Origin: Bacillus sp. AFS098217
GTDB lineage: Bacteria > Bacillota > Bacilli > Bacillales > Bacillaceae_G
Direction: 5' to 3'
DNA length: 37,038 nt
Assembly (NCBI RefSeq): GCF_002551815.1
Contig: NZ_NVPR01000031.1
Span: 1-37,038, forward strand
Positions 8,082 through 16,809 of the stretch are shown here, piece after piece (within the stretch, counting starts at the first letter, position 1; each line of letters begins with the position of its first letter). The position numbers and the translations under genes were made by a program. The notes under the pieces are model-generated. The model searched no databases, was not told the DNA's origin, and saw only the letters and a program-made list of their open reading frames with translations.

Positions 8082-8870
8082 CTATATGGTTATTACTTCA
8101 ATTCCTTTATTTACTAGGACATTTTGCCATCTTTCATCGAGTTTAGCATTTGTATACAACGCATCAATATCCTCAAAATTTCCGCTTTTATAAAACTTTG
8201 TTAAATTAAACTTTGACTCATCTATCATCATCACAACTTGTTTTGCATTTTTCTTTAATTGCTGAAAAATTTGTGCGTCCTCAATATATGAACACGTCAG
8301 TTCCTTTTCTAAAGAAATTCCATCACACGAAGCAAATAATTTATTAACAGTAAATTGGTCAAGATAGTTTAACGTCATTTCTCCAGACAATGCTAATGAA
8401 TTGGAATTTAACATTCCACCAAAAACTATTAATTTGCAATCAAATGAACCATACTGTTCTTTAAGTTCAATAACTTTATTGACAGCAGGTATCGAGTTTG
8501 TTAGGATTGTCAAATTCTTTTTATCATGTATAAAATCCAAAATTTGCATCGTAGTCGTCCCAATTTCAATTGCAATAATATCATTATCTTCTACCAGTTT
8601 ACTTGCTTCCATAGCAATTTTTCGTTTTTCTTCAATATTCTCAGATCGACGTTTGTCAAAATAAAATTCAATCGTATGATCTTTTTTCTTAACTGCACCA
8701 CCATGTATTTTCGTAAGCTTACCTTCCTTATGCATCATGTCTAAATCTCTTCGAATTGTTTCTGTGGTAACATTTAACGCCTTTGCTAAATCATTCACCA
8801 TCACTCGATTGTATTTTTCTAACTCATCAAGTATGTATTTTCTTCTCTCAAATTGTGTATAAGATTTCAT
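8082..8870 (-). CDS. DeoR-family transcriptional regulator
   Basis: 262 aa. The N-terminal winged helix (about residues 8-60) contains MVNDLAKALNVTTETIRRDL and the DeoR-family turn GKLTKIHGGAV. The C-terminal DeoR sensor domain, related to phosphosugar isomerases, shows IEIGTTTMQI, LTNSIPAV and FGGMLNSNSLALSG. These regulators usually bind a phosphorylated sugar or polyol intermediate and repress the linked catabolic operon. It lies directly upstream of the ugp-like operon on the same strand but has its own terminator. The ATG at 8870 follows AGAGGTG. Inferred target: the palindrome at 7948-7975. Confidence 0.9.
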   Translation of the reverse strand: MKSYTQFERRKYILDELEKYNRVMVNDLAKALNVTTETIRRDLDMMHKEGKLTKIHGGAVKKKDHTIEFYFDKRRSENIEEKRKIAMEASKLVEDNDIIAIEIGTTTMQILDFIHDKKNLTILTNSIPAVNKVIELKEQYGSFDCKLIVFGGMLNSNSLALSGEMTLNYLDQFTVNKLFASCDGISLEKELTCSYIEDAQIFQQLKKNAKQVVMMIDESKFNLTKFYKSGNFEDIDALYTNAKLDERWQNVLVNKGIEVITI

Positions 8871-9089
8871 TCCATTAACACCTCTTTATATTACACAAAA
8901 TATACATCGCTCTAAAAAAATTTATAAAAACTAGAACGATACCTCTAAAAAACACTATTTCTAGCAGTATAAAACCATTTTCTCTATTCTGTTTCTCTTT
9001 ACTCATTTACTTAAAGTATAGTGTAACTAGTCAATAATTTCATCTAAAAGGCAAATTGTATAGTTTAAGAATTTTTTATTCATACTTCA

Positions 9090-9198
9090 GCTGAACATCT
9101 ACATCACAAAATATGTTCTCTCTTTGTTTTAACCTGGCATGGAATAGGAAAAAACTCTGACCGTTTCTATACATGTCGGATATTCTCTTCCACCTATC
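9090..9198 (+). repeat. bcr-like repeat, copy 2a (left unit of a tandem dimer)
   Basis: A degenerate, left-truncated unit with the blocks TTCTCTCTTTGTTTTAACC, GGCATGGAATAGG and CTGACCGTTTCTATACATG. It joins directly to copy 2b at CCACCTATCTATATTC, the same junction seen in the dimer at 17511-17860. Confidence 0.65.
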
Positions 9199-9364
9199 TA
9201 TATTCAGTTTGATTTTCCGTCATATAAATCACGGCTATGAAATTAAAAAGAGATCTCCACTTGTTTTATCCTTTTGGTTTCACACGGCATGGGGCTAAAA
9301 AAGGCTCTGACCGCTTCTATGCATGGCCGGATACTCTCTTCCACCTAAAAAGAAAGGTTTTTAA
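9199..9364 (+). repeat. bcr-like repeat, copy 2b (right unit of a tandem dimer)
   Basis: Contains TATAAATCACGGCTATGAAA, CCACTTGTTTTATCCTTTTG, CTGACCGCTTCTATGCATGG and a shortened right end. It is nearly the same sequence as 17669-17860. Bases 8881-9089 upstream hold no gene that I can see. Confidence 0.72.
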
Positions 9365-9372
9365 TGAAAAAA

Positions 9373-9399
9373 CAGCTGCCGATATTTAACTGGCAGCTG
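9373..9399 (-). terminator. Terminator overlapping the end of the GDPD gene
   Basis: A perfect 8-bp stem CAGCTGCC / GGCAGCTG with an 11-bp loop, followed on the minus strand by a T-run. The proximal arm and loop include the last codons and the stop codon of the gene. Confidence 0.82.
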
Positions 9400-11263
9400 G
9401 ATAACTCATAAATAATTTGGAAAATAAATCTTCCGTTGTTTCTGTAATCTTATCAAACATATCCGTTCCACTTTCGTCTTGCTCTTTCATCATCTTAATG
9501 GTTTCTTTTGCATCCTCAGGATAGTCTGTAATAATCCCATCAACATTAAGCTTATAATATTTCCTTAAGCTTTCCATATCATTTACAGTCCATACATAAA
9601 TCGGTTTATTTAATTTATGAGCTGATTGTACTAATTGCTTATTCAGCATATATTCTTCTGCTACATAAAAATCTGCTTGAACATATTTTAAATTTGCTAT
9701 ACCTGCATAGAGTACATACCCTACTTTTATATCTGGATTTGCACGCTTAAATTCTTTAATAAGCGGATAGTGCAATGTTTGAATTATACATTGCTTTTCA
9801 AAGTCATTATCCTTAATTGTTTTTAATACCTTCTTTACAAAATCTTTTTCATTCTCATTCCCGTGCAATTTCACTTCTATATTAAGTTTTATCTTATTTT
9901 TTGCAAGCTTAATAATCTCATCAAGTGTGCTAATTTCCCCAGAGAATCCATCTTGACTAAGATTAAGTTTCCGTAGTTCATCCATCGTCAAATCTGATAC
10001 ATATACATTCGCATTCGCAAGACGCTTTAATTTCAAATCGTGTATAACGGCCAATTCACCATCTTTTGTTTGCAATACATCAATTTCAGCATAATCCGCT
10101 TTTGCATCAATCGCACCTTGCACTGCCTCTTTCGTATTCTCTACTCCTTTTGAAGTATATCCACGATGAGCCATAATCACTGGCTCTTTATAGGAATTCG
10201 AAATAAACGTCACAATGAACGCAACTACCATACCAACCGTGAAAACCCCAACAATATATACACCAATAAACTTCAAACGATGCTTTTTAAAGAAACATTT
10301 ATCTGCTTTTGTTTTTGAATAATCTAATCCCTCTTCTAATAGAACATCTTCAACTGAAACCTTTTGTAAATATAGCCTTGTCAATGCCATAATATAAAAC
10401 GGTGTTACAATAAAGCTAAATAAATACAATGTACTCGTTAAAAATACCGATAGAGTTGATTCTGCTAATAAGGCAAATGTTCCTTTTGGGTTTGTAAATT
10501 CATACACCCCCCATAAAAATAGCAAGTATATACCTGTAAGTAAAACAAATACGATTCCGATTGAAAGCAAAAAGCCAACTAAAAAGAACAATACTTTAAA
10601 GAAATTTTCTTTTACCAAATTTGCGCTTTTGCGTGCAGCCGTATGAAATGTTTTTTCTTCTAAAACAATAATCGGTAACACAAAAATCCAACGAAGATTC
10701 AAGTATGCAACTACAGCAAAGAAAGTGTAGTAACCTATTTGCCCCATTGTCGTTTTAAACAATTCACCAGTAATAAAATTTGGAATTTGAATTTCTGGGA
10801 TTAATGCAGATTGATATCCCAAGCTTAATAGAGGTAACAATACAACAGCATACAAGATGAATCCTGGCAAACAATATGTGAAAAAAGAAGGTAAATACGT
10901 TACCGTTTTATACAAGATCGGGCGTAATTTCACCTTTTGTCGTTTATGTGCAAAATATGAAATAATAATAAGAACTGCAAACTCTGTAAAAATGAGGAAG
11001 AGCGCCAATATCGATAAAATTAAAATAGCTGCAATACCATATGGTGTTTTCAAAAACGCTAGCAATTCATCATTTGTCGCATTTGCATAGCCGCCCCAAT
11101 ATAATAACTTATTAAAAATCATACGGAATAGCGGTATAAATACGATCGCCGCTAATAATTTATAAACAAGCTGAAAAGCCAGCACATTCCAAAAAGCAAA
11201 CCGTACCGTTTGAAAGGAATGTCTCATCACTCCTGGTATAGATAGTCTTTTACGGTGTAGCAT
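9386..11263 (-). CDS. Membrane-anchored glycerophosphodiester phosphodiesterase
   Basis: About 625 aa in two parts. Residues 1-360 form a multi-spanning membrane domain (about seven or eight hydrophobic stretches) of the kind found fused to GDPD enzymes in Firmicutes. The C-terminal GDPD domain begins with IMAHRGYTSKGVENT (catalytic His about 366, Glu about 375), then AEIDVLQTKDGELAVIHD (metal-binding E-x-D and the second catalytic His), KLNIEVKLHG, and VWTVND / GIITDYPED at the end. It hydrolyses glycerophosphodiesters to glycerol-3-phosphate and an alcohol, probably at the outer membrane face given topology. The start is ATG 11263 behind GGAGGGG rather than TTG 11275. Proximity to the ugp-like importer suggests supply of its substrate, but it is a separate transcription unit flanked by repeats. 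Confidence 0.9.
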   Translation of the reverse strand: MLHRKRLSIPGVMRHSFQTVRFAFWNVLAFQLVYKLLAAIVFIPLFRMIFNKLLYWGGYANATNDELLAFLKTPYGIAAILILSILALFLIFTEFAVLIIISYFAHKRQKVKLRPILYKTVTYLPSFFTYCLPGFILYAVVLLPLLSLGYQSALIPEIQIPNFITGELFKTTMGQIGYYTFFAVVAYLNLRWIFVLPIIVLEEKTFHTAARKSANLVKENFFKVLFFLVGFLLSIGIVFVLLTGIYLLFLWGVYEFTNPKGTFALLAESTLSVFLTSTLYLFSFIVTPFYIMALTRLYLQKVSVEDVLLEEGLDYSKTKADKCFFKKHRLKFIGVYIVGVFTVGMVVAFIVTFISNSYKEPVIMAHRGYTSKGVENTKEAVQGAIDAKADYAEIDVLQTKDGELAVIHDLKLKRLANANVYVSDLTMDELRKLNLSQDGFSGEISTLDEIIKLAKNKIKLNIEVKLHGNENEKDFVKKVLKTIKDNDFEKQCIIQTLHYPLIKEFKRANPDIKVGYVLYAGIANLKYVQADFYVAEEYMLNKQLVQSAHKLNKPIYVWTVNDMESLRKYYKLNVDGIITDYPEDAKETIKMMKEQDESGTDMFDKITETTEDLFSKLFMSYPAAS

Positions 11264-11305
11264 AAACCCCTCCAAATTCTAAAACTATATTTGAGATGGA
11301 TTCCA

Positions 11306-11487
11306 TATATATACATCAATTAAAAAACCGACATAAAAATCCTCCTTTTAGGTGGGAGAGAGCATCTATTCATGCATAGAAGCGGTCAGGGCCTTTTTCT
11401 ACCACATGCGAAGTAAAAAGTAGGTTGCTTTTTATTCTGCATAGCAGGGATGTAAATGTCGAAAAATTAAAATGGATTTATATATTT
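11306..11487 (-). repeat. bcr-like repeat, copy 3 (inverted)
   Basis: The same ~190-bp repeat on the opposite strand: it begins TATATACATCAATTAAAAAA (right end inverted) and ends AAAATTAAAATGGATTTATA (left end inverted). It lies between the GDPD start and the terminator of the formate dehydrogenase operon. It is the only copy in the window in this orientation. Confidence 0.78.
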
Positions 11488-11558
11488 CCAGTTCACATCC
11501 ATCTTTTTTATAATAATATATTCCGCTTAACATGAACACTCTTATACACACTCATAAA

Positions 11559-11592
11559 AAAGAGTGATGGTTCCTTTCCTCCATCACTCTTT
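11559..11592 (-). terminator. Terminator of the formate dehydrogenase operon
   Basis: A 12-bp stem AAAGAGTGATGG / CCATCACTCTTT with a 10-bp loop, followed on the minus strand by TTTTTATGAG. Confidence 0.88.
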
Positions 11593-11599
11593 CTTTGGT

Positions 11600-12082
11600 T
11601 TATTTTTTCTCTAACCCTTGTCCAAATGCTTTTAGAAAACTAAAGCCAAATGTAATCGCTCTATTGATATCAGGATCTTTTAAGACTTTAAAAAAGTCCA
11701 TAACCTTTGTTTTTTTACCTGTTTTTAATTCATCTGTTGCAAATTGTAATCCTGTCACTAAACTTGATGTTACCTGTTTTGTTATTTCTGGATCTACAGA
11801 AGATAATGCTTCTCCTGCCCCCATCATATTATTTAATGCATTTTTTACTGGTTCACGATTTAATTGCTCAACAGCAATTTTAGAAACATCTTCTTTTGCG
11901 GCAAGCAAGCTGATTGCAGCATCTAAAATTCCTGCTTGCTGTAATTGTGCCAATAGCTGCATCGTTTCTGCTACTGCCTCTTGATTCTCCGCTAATTGTG
12001 TTAACAGCTCATCTGATAATTGTTGTTTCTTTTCTTCTTCTGTTATAACTTTCTTTTGAATCAATGTAATTTCTTTTGCCAC
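11600..12082 (-). CDS. DUF1641 protein, formate dehydrogenase partner (YrhD-like)
   Basis: 160 aa, largely helical, with no signal peptide. The Gln- and Glu-rich N-terminal part (ITEEEKKQQLSDELLTQLAE) may form a coiled coil. The pairing with a YrhE-type formate dehydrogenase matches B. subtilis yrhD-yrhE, where the partner is a DUF1641 protein. Its biochemical role is not established; a small accessory or electron-transfer-linked subunit is a fair inference. The GTG start follows AGGGGG by about 9 bp and lies 12 bp after the dehydrogenase stop, so the two are surely co-translated. Confidence 0.88.
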   Translation of the reverse strand: MAKEITLIQKKVITEEEKKQQLSDELLTQLAENQEAVAETMQLLAQLQQAGILDAAISLLAAKEDVSKIAVEQLNREPVKNALNNMMGAGEALSSVDPEITKQVTSSLVTGLQFATDELKTGKKTKVMDFFKVLKDPDINRAITFGFSFLKAFGQGLEKK

Positions 12083-12094
12083 TTTCTTCGCCCC

Positions 12095-15037
12095 CTAATT
12101 CTGGTCCACAAGTGATACGTATTGTTTTCTTTGCCATTTTTGCTCGATTTCAACACCATTTTGCGGATGACGTTTTTTATCCCTTGGGTTTGAAGCAGGT
12201 AACGGACGATTTCCTTTTTCACGCAATACGCGCATTTTCACCATCGTTTGTTTATAAGCTGGTGTACAAGTATATAGGTCTGTCGCTGTTCCTGTTAAAA
12301 TATTAATCGCTTCTTCATTTACTGTCGCGTGCATCGGTAAATATAACTCGTTTCCAGTTACACGATCTGTAATAAGTGCCTGTACTTTGATTTTTCCAAA
12401 CGGTGATGTAAGTTCTACAAGGCCACCATCTTTCACATTCCGCTCAGCAGCAAGCTCTGGTGAAATCTCAACAAACACCTCAGAAATTTTTGATAAAATC
12501 CCTACTGATTTATTAGTCATATTTCCTTCATGGAAATGTTCTAACATACGACCATTATTTAATAATAAATCGTATTCTTCCGGCGCTACAACTGGTGGCA
12601 CCCATTCATCTAATGACAGGCGCGCTTTCTTATCAGGGAAGTTAAAACCATCCACGTATAATAATGGCGTATCACTACCATCATGGCTACCCCAACATAA
12701 ACTATTCCATCCTTCTAAACGATCATATGTTGCTTGTGAATAATACGGCGCGAGTGATGCGATTTCATCCATAATTTCACTTGGGCTTTCATAATTCCAA
12801 TCACCACCGAGGGCACGGGCTACTTTTTGCACGATCCACCAATCTGGTTTCGAATCACCGAGCGGTTTCATAACTTCATATAAACGCTGAATACGACGCT
12901 CTGTATTCGTAAATGTTCCTTCTTTTTCTAGACTTGGTGCCGCTGGTAAAATAACATCAGCAAAACGAGCTGTTTTTGATAAGAATATGTCTTGAACTAC
13001 AAGGAAGTCGAGATTACTTAAAATGTGTTGCACATGATTTGCATTGGAATCGACTAATGCCATTTCTTCTCCCATTACATACATACCACGTAGTTTTCCT
13101 TCCTCTGCAGCCGCAAGCATTGCAATGTTATTCAGCCCTGGCTCTTTTGGAATTTTAGTACCATATGCTTTTTCAAATTTCGCACGAAGTGTATCATCCG
13201 ACACTGCTTGGTAGCCTGGAAGCCAGTTCGGTAATGTTGCCATATCACAAGCACCTTGTACGTTATTATGACCACGGAGTGGATATGCACCAGCACCTGG
13301 GCGACGATAGTTACCAGTTACAAGAAGTAAGTTTGAAATCGCTGCAGATGTTGTACTTCCTCCTGTATTTTGTGTAACACCCATACCCCAAAGTACACAA
13401 GTACCATCTGCTTCATATACCATACGAGCCATTTCTTTTAATGTACCTTGAGAAATACCTGTAATATCTTCCGTATAATCAAGTGTATACTTCTCTAACA
13501 TCTTGCTATATTCATCAAAGTTCTTCACATTTTCATCTAAGAATTTCTTATCGTGCCAACCTTGATCAATAATATATTTTGTTATTCCCGCAAGCCATAC
13601 ATAATCGGTTCCTTGACGCGGATGAACAAATAGGTCCGCACGCTCTGCCATTTCATGTTTACGTAGGTCTGATACAATCAGTTTTTGCTCATGTAATTTA
13701 TGGGCACGTTTCACACGAGTAGCAAGTACAGGGTGCCCTTCCGTTGGATTCGCTCCCACAATGATAACAAGGCCAGCTTCCGCAATATCTTTCACTGTCC
13801 CTGCGTCTCCACCTATACCAACAGTTTTTGTTAAACCATCGCTTGCTGGAGATTGGCAATAACGAGAACAGTTATCCACATTATTTGTTCCATATATTTG
13901 ACGAGCTAACTTTTGCAGCAAATAGTTTTCTTCATTCGTTACTTTTGAAGAAGAAATAAATCCAAATGCATCGCTACCATATTCAGATTTAATATGCTGC
14001 ATATTAGATGCAACAACTTCTAACGCTTCTTCCCATGATGCTTCAACGAACATATCTCCTTGACGAATCAATGGTTTCGTAATACGATCCTCACTATTTA
14101 CAAAGTCCCAACCGAATTTCCCTTTTACACATGTTGAAATCCCATTTACCGGTGCATCTGATACAGGTTGTACTTTTAAAATTTGACGATCTTTCGTCCA
14201 TACTTCAAACGAACAACCAACACCACAAAATGTACAAACGGTTTTCGTCTTGTTGACCTTCGTTTTACGCATTGCAGATTCCACTTCTGAAACAGCTAAA
14301 ATACTACTATATCCAGGCTCTACGTCCTTTACAAAATCAATCATTGGGTCTAACACATCCGGTTTCAACCCAGTCATAAATCCAGCTTCTCCTAGCATCG
14401 TTTTTTCCATTAATGCGTTACAAGGACAAACTGTTACACATTGACCACAACTTACACAGGATGAATCATTAATACTAACGCCATTGTCCCATATAACACG
14501 AGGTCGATCTAAACTCCAATCAATGGATATCGTTTCGTTTACTTGTAAATTCTGACATACTTCTACGCACTGTCCGCAAGCAATACATTGGTTCGGATCA
14601 TAACGATAGAATGGGTGCGACATATCCACCTCACTCGCACTCACTTTCGGCTCATATGGATATTTCTGCTCTTCAATCCCCATCATATCTACCGTATTAT
14701 GAATTTTACAGTTACCATTGTTATTATCACATACTGTACAATACAATAAATGGTTCTCTAATATTCGATCCATTGCTTCCGTTTGCGCTTCTTTGGCACG
14801 CACTGATTTTCTTTCAATATGCATACCGTCTTCCAATTTTGTTGAACAAGCACGCATAAGTTTTCCGTCTACTTCCACAATACATGTATCACAAGTTTGA
14901 ATTGGATCTACTTCTGGTACATGACAAATCTGTGGATGCTCTAAATTACTTTCGTTAAATAATTGCAGTATCGTTTTTTCACCAGATGAAAGAAATTCTT
15001 TTCCATCAACAGTTACACGAACGTTCTGTTCTGACAT
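12095..15037 (-). CDS. fdhF: Formate dehydrogenase alpha subunit (YrhE/FdhF-like, Cys type)
   Basis: 980-aa molybdopterin enzyme oxidising formate to CO2. N-terminal [2Fe-2S] ferredoxin-like domain (Cys38, 49, 52, 64). His-Cys3 cluster (His96, Cys100, 103, 110). Two [4Fe-4S] ferredoxin motifs, CIACGQCVEVC (151-161) and CVSCGQCVTVC (194-204). Then the catalytic subunit, with its own cluster CTFCGVGC (268-275) plus Cys303. The active-site ligand is Cys394 in SRYCQSPAS, where selenocysteine enzymes have Sec, so this is a selenium-independent form. The C-terminal molybdopterin dinucleotide-binding domain follows (HEGNMTNKS, about residue 835). The layout resembles NAD-linked enzymes lacking separate beta and gamma subunits. 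GGAGAGGGG precedes the ATG. Divergent fdhD supplies sulfuration. Confidence 0.94.
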   Translation of the reverse strand: MSEQNVRVTVDGKEFLSSGEKTILQLFNESNLEHPQICHVPEVDPIQTCDTCIVEVDGKLMRACSTKLEDGMHIERKSVRAKEAQTEAMDRILENHLLYCTVCDNNNGNCKIHNTVDMMGIEEQKYPYEPKVSASEVDMSHPFYRYDPNQCIACGQCVEVCQNLQVNETISIDWSLDRPRVIWDNGVSINDSSCVSCGQCVTVCPCNALMEKTMLGEAGFMTGLKPDVLDPMIDFVKDVEPGYSSILAVSEVESAMRKTKVNKTKTVCTFCGVGCSFEVWTKDRQILKVQPVSDAPVNGISTCVKGKFGWDFVNSEDRITKPLIRQGDMFVEASWEEALEVVASNMQHIKSEYGSDAFGFISSSKVTNEENYLLQKLARQIYGTNNVDNCSRYCQSPASDGLTKTVGIGGDAGTVKDIAEAGLVIIVGANPTEGHPVLATRVKRAHKLHEQKLIVSDLRKHEMAERADLFVHPRQGTDYVWLAGITKYIIDQGWHDKKFLDENVKNFDEYSKMLEKYTLDYTEDITGISQGTLKEMARMVYEADGTCVLWGMGVTQNTGGSTTSAAISNLLLVTGNYRRPGAGAYPLRGHNNVQGACDMATLPNWLPGYQAVSDDTLRAKFEKAYGTKIPKEPGLNNIAMLAAAEEGKLRGMYVMGEEMALVDSNANHVQHILSNLDFLVVQDIFLSKTARFADVILPAAPSLEKEGTFTNTERRIQRLYEVMKPLGDSKPDWWIVQKVARALGGDWNYESPSEIMDEIASLAPYYSQATYDRLEGWNSLCWGSHDGSDTPLLYVDGFNFPDKKARLSLDEWVPPVVAPEEYDLLLNNGRMLEHFHEGNMTNKSVGILSKISEVFVEISPELAAERNVKDGGLVELTSPFGKIKVQALITDRVTGNELYLPMHATVNEEAINILTGTATDLYTCTPAYKQTMVKMRVLREKGNRPLPASNPRDKKRHPQNGVEIEQKWQRKQYVSLVDQN

Positions 15038-15058
15038 GGTTTCCCCTCTCCTTACAAC

Positions 15059-15100
15059 TAACTGTACAATACAGTTATGAATCCGCTTTCACAACTGTAC
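15059..15100 (-). promoter_or_regulatory. Operator-like palindrome and direct repeat in the fdhF leader
   Basis: Bases 15059-15077 are a perfect palindrome with 8-bp arms TAACTGTA / TACAGTTA and a 3-bp centre, lying 22-40 bp before the fdhF start. AACTGTAC recurs at 15060-15067 and 15093-15100, 33 bp apart (three helical turns). This looks like a protein-binding or leader-RNA element; no regulator was identified. Confidence 0.4.
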
Positions 15101-15208
15101 TGCCACACATATTTTTGAAACACCCTGTTGAAATCCTATCTTAGAAGTTGATTCTAGATGATAAAGGTATACTACGAAACCTTAAAAATGACACTATTCT
15201 ACTACTCT

Positions 15209-15238
15209 ATTATATCGTAAATATACGATAATAACCAA
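15209..15238 (-). promoter_or_regulatory. Likely fdhF promoter with palindrome in the spacer
   Basis: On the minus strand TTGGTT (15238-15233) and a perfect -10 TATAAT (15214-15209) are 18 bp apart. The spacer and first -10 base are occupied by a 16-bp palindrome ATCGTAAATATACGAT (15214-15229), a good position for a repressor. It would give a leader of about 160 nt before fdhF. Confidence 0.45.
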
Positions 15239-15248
15239 AGTAATCTTC

Positions 15249-15433
15249 TATATAAATCCATTTTAATTTTTCAACATATACGTTGCTGCTGTGCAGAATA
15301 AAACATGATCTACACTCGCTTTCATCCTTACATGTGGCAGGAAAAGGCCCTAACTGCTTCTATGCATAACCAGATGCTCTCGCTAACCTAAAAGAAAGGG
15401 GTTTTTACGCCGGTTTTTTAATTTGTATTTATA
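15249..15433 (+). repeat. bcr-like repeat, copy 4
   Basis: Left end TATATAAATCCATTTTAATT, core AACTGCTTCTATGCATAACC, right part AAGAAAGGGGTTTTTACG. It abuts copy 5 head to tail in the fdhF-fdhD intergenic region. Confidence 0.78.
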
Positions 15434-15631
15434 TAATATGTATACATTTTAACTTTTCGACATCTACATCCCTGCTATACAGAATAAAAAGTGACCTACA
15501 CTCGTTTGCTCTTTCTGTTTTTACTTCGCATGTGGCACAAAAGAGCCCTGACCGCTTCTATGCATGAATAGATGCTCTCTCCCACCTAAAAAGAGGGGTT
15601 TTATGTGTTTTTTTAATTGATGTATAGATAA
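15434..15631 (+). repeat. bcr-like repeat, copy 5
   Basis: Well-conserved copy with ACATCTACATCCCTGCTATA, GACCTACACTCGTTTGCTC, CTGACCGCTTCTATGCATGA and the right end TTTTTTAATTGATGTATAGA. It ends about 70 bp before the fdhD start, so it may carry or replace part of the fdhD promoter region. Confidence 0.8.
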
Positions 15632-15700
15632 CAGATGCTTTTATTTTTTCAATGTTTTATGATGAATAGGGAGAAAAATACATATAAAGGGGAAATTAGT

Positions 15701-16510
15701 ATGGATCCTGTCCAAGAAACATATAAAATGGTGCGTTATCAAGCTGGCGTATTTTCCGAACAAGCTGATGAAATTGTTACAGAATCTCCTATAACGATTA
15801 AATTAAACGGTGAAGAATATGTCACAGTTGTATGCACTCCAAATTATATAGAAGATATGGTAATAGGTTTTTTAATTTCTGAAGGGATTATTTCTTCCTA
15901 TAAGCATATCGATGAATTATGGATACAAAAAGAACAAGGAATCGTTCATATCAAAGCAACACAAATCAATCCACTTTATCAAACTTTATATAACAAACGA
16001 TACGTTACCTCCTGCTGCGGAAAAAGTAGACAAGGGTTTATTTTTGTCAATGATGCAGCGAAGGCAAAGAATTTACATGATATACATGTAACAATTACTC
16101 CTGAAGAATGCTTTCATTTAATGAATACCTTACAACAATCTTCTACTACATTTCGTCAAACAGGCGGTGTTCATAATACAGCTCTGTGTGATCGGAATAC
16201 CATTCTCCTATCAAGAATGGATATTGGAAGGCATAACGCATTAGATAAAATATACGGACATTGTATACGCAACAACATATCTGTCAAAGGAAAAATTATC
16301 GCCTTTAGCGGTCGTATTTCATCTGAAATTTTACTAAAAGTTTCTAAAATTGGCTGTGAAATTGTGCTATCCAAATCCGCTCCAACAAAATTAGCATTAC
16401 AACTTGCTCAAGATTTAGGCATTACGGTTGTTGGTTTTATTCGTAATCACTCTTGCAATATTTATACACATCCAGAACGGATTGAAGGGTATCAATCCGA
16501 AGAAGAATGA
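15701..16510 (+). CDS. fdhD: FdhD, sulfurtransferase for formate dehydrogenase
   Basis: About 269 aa. In E. coli FdhD passes sulfur from IscS to the molybdenum cofactor of formate dehydrogenase. Family landmarks include ITIKLNGEEY, EDMVIGFLISEGII, TGGVHNTALC, DIGRHNALDKIYG and ISSEILLKVSKIGCEIV. The cysteine loop here reads TSCCGKSR (Cys105 and Cys106): two adjacent cysteines and not the C-x-x-C spacing described for E. coli FdhD. The start is ATG 15701 behind AAAGGGG; the longer in-frame extension to 15635 lacks a ribosome site. It is divergent from the dehydrogenase it serves, across two repeats. Confidence 0.95.
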   Translation: MDPVQETYKMVRYQAGVFSEQADEIVTESPITIKLNGEEYVTVVCTPNYIEDMVIGFLISEGIISSYKHIDELWIQKEQGIVHIKATQINPLYQTLYNKRYVTSCCGKSRQGFIFVNDAAKAKNLHDIHVTITPEECFHLMNTLQQSSTTFRQTGGVHNTALCDRNTILLSRMDIGRHNALDKIYGHCIRNNISVKGKIIAFSGRISSEILLKVSKIGCEIVLSKSAPTKLALQLAQDLGITVVGFIRNHSCNIYTHPERIEGYQSEEE

Positions 16511-16531
16511 CTCCTTTACATAGGAGTCATT
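16506..16531 (+). terminator. fdhD terminator
   Basis: A perfect 10-bp stem AATGACTCCT / AGGAGTCATT followed by a T-run, starting inside the stop-codon region of fdhD. Confidence 0.9.
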
Positions 16532-16809
16532 TTTAGTTATAAAAATGTAATATATTTAACTATTGAATAGTTAATGAAGTTAATATATAATTTCATTACA
16601 TAAAGTGAAGCGCTAAAACAAATGAGGACACATATCCCTCGCATATATCCTTTTATTCTTTTACAAATTAAGAAAGAATAAGCACAGAATATGTTCGTGA
16701 ATACACAGTAAGTATTCTATCAATATAACCATCCGACTCTTATGGATTGTAAATCTCTACTTTAAGGAGCTTTTCCTATAGAGCAGGATAAACTGAGGAG
16801 GTTACCGAT

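Noticed and set aside
11595-11984. Plus-strand ORF of 129 codons
   Set aside because: It is the complement of the DUF1641 gene, which has the ribosome site, operon context and family match.
15075-15100. FNR/CRP-type site in the fdhF leader (TGTGAAAGCGGATTCAT)
   Set aside because: Only one half-site fits TGTGA; the second half departs too much from TCACA.
15101-15208. Molybdenum-cofactor riboswitch in the fdhF leader
   Set aside because: A leader of suitable length is predicted, but no recognisable conserved core of that riboswitch was seen.
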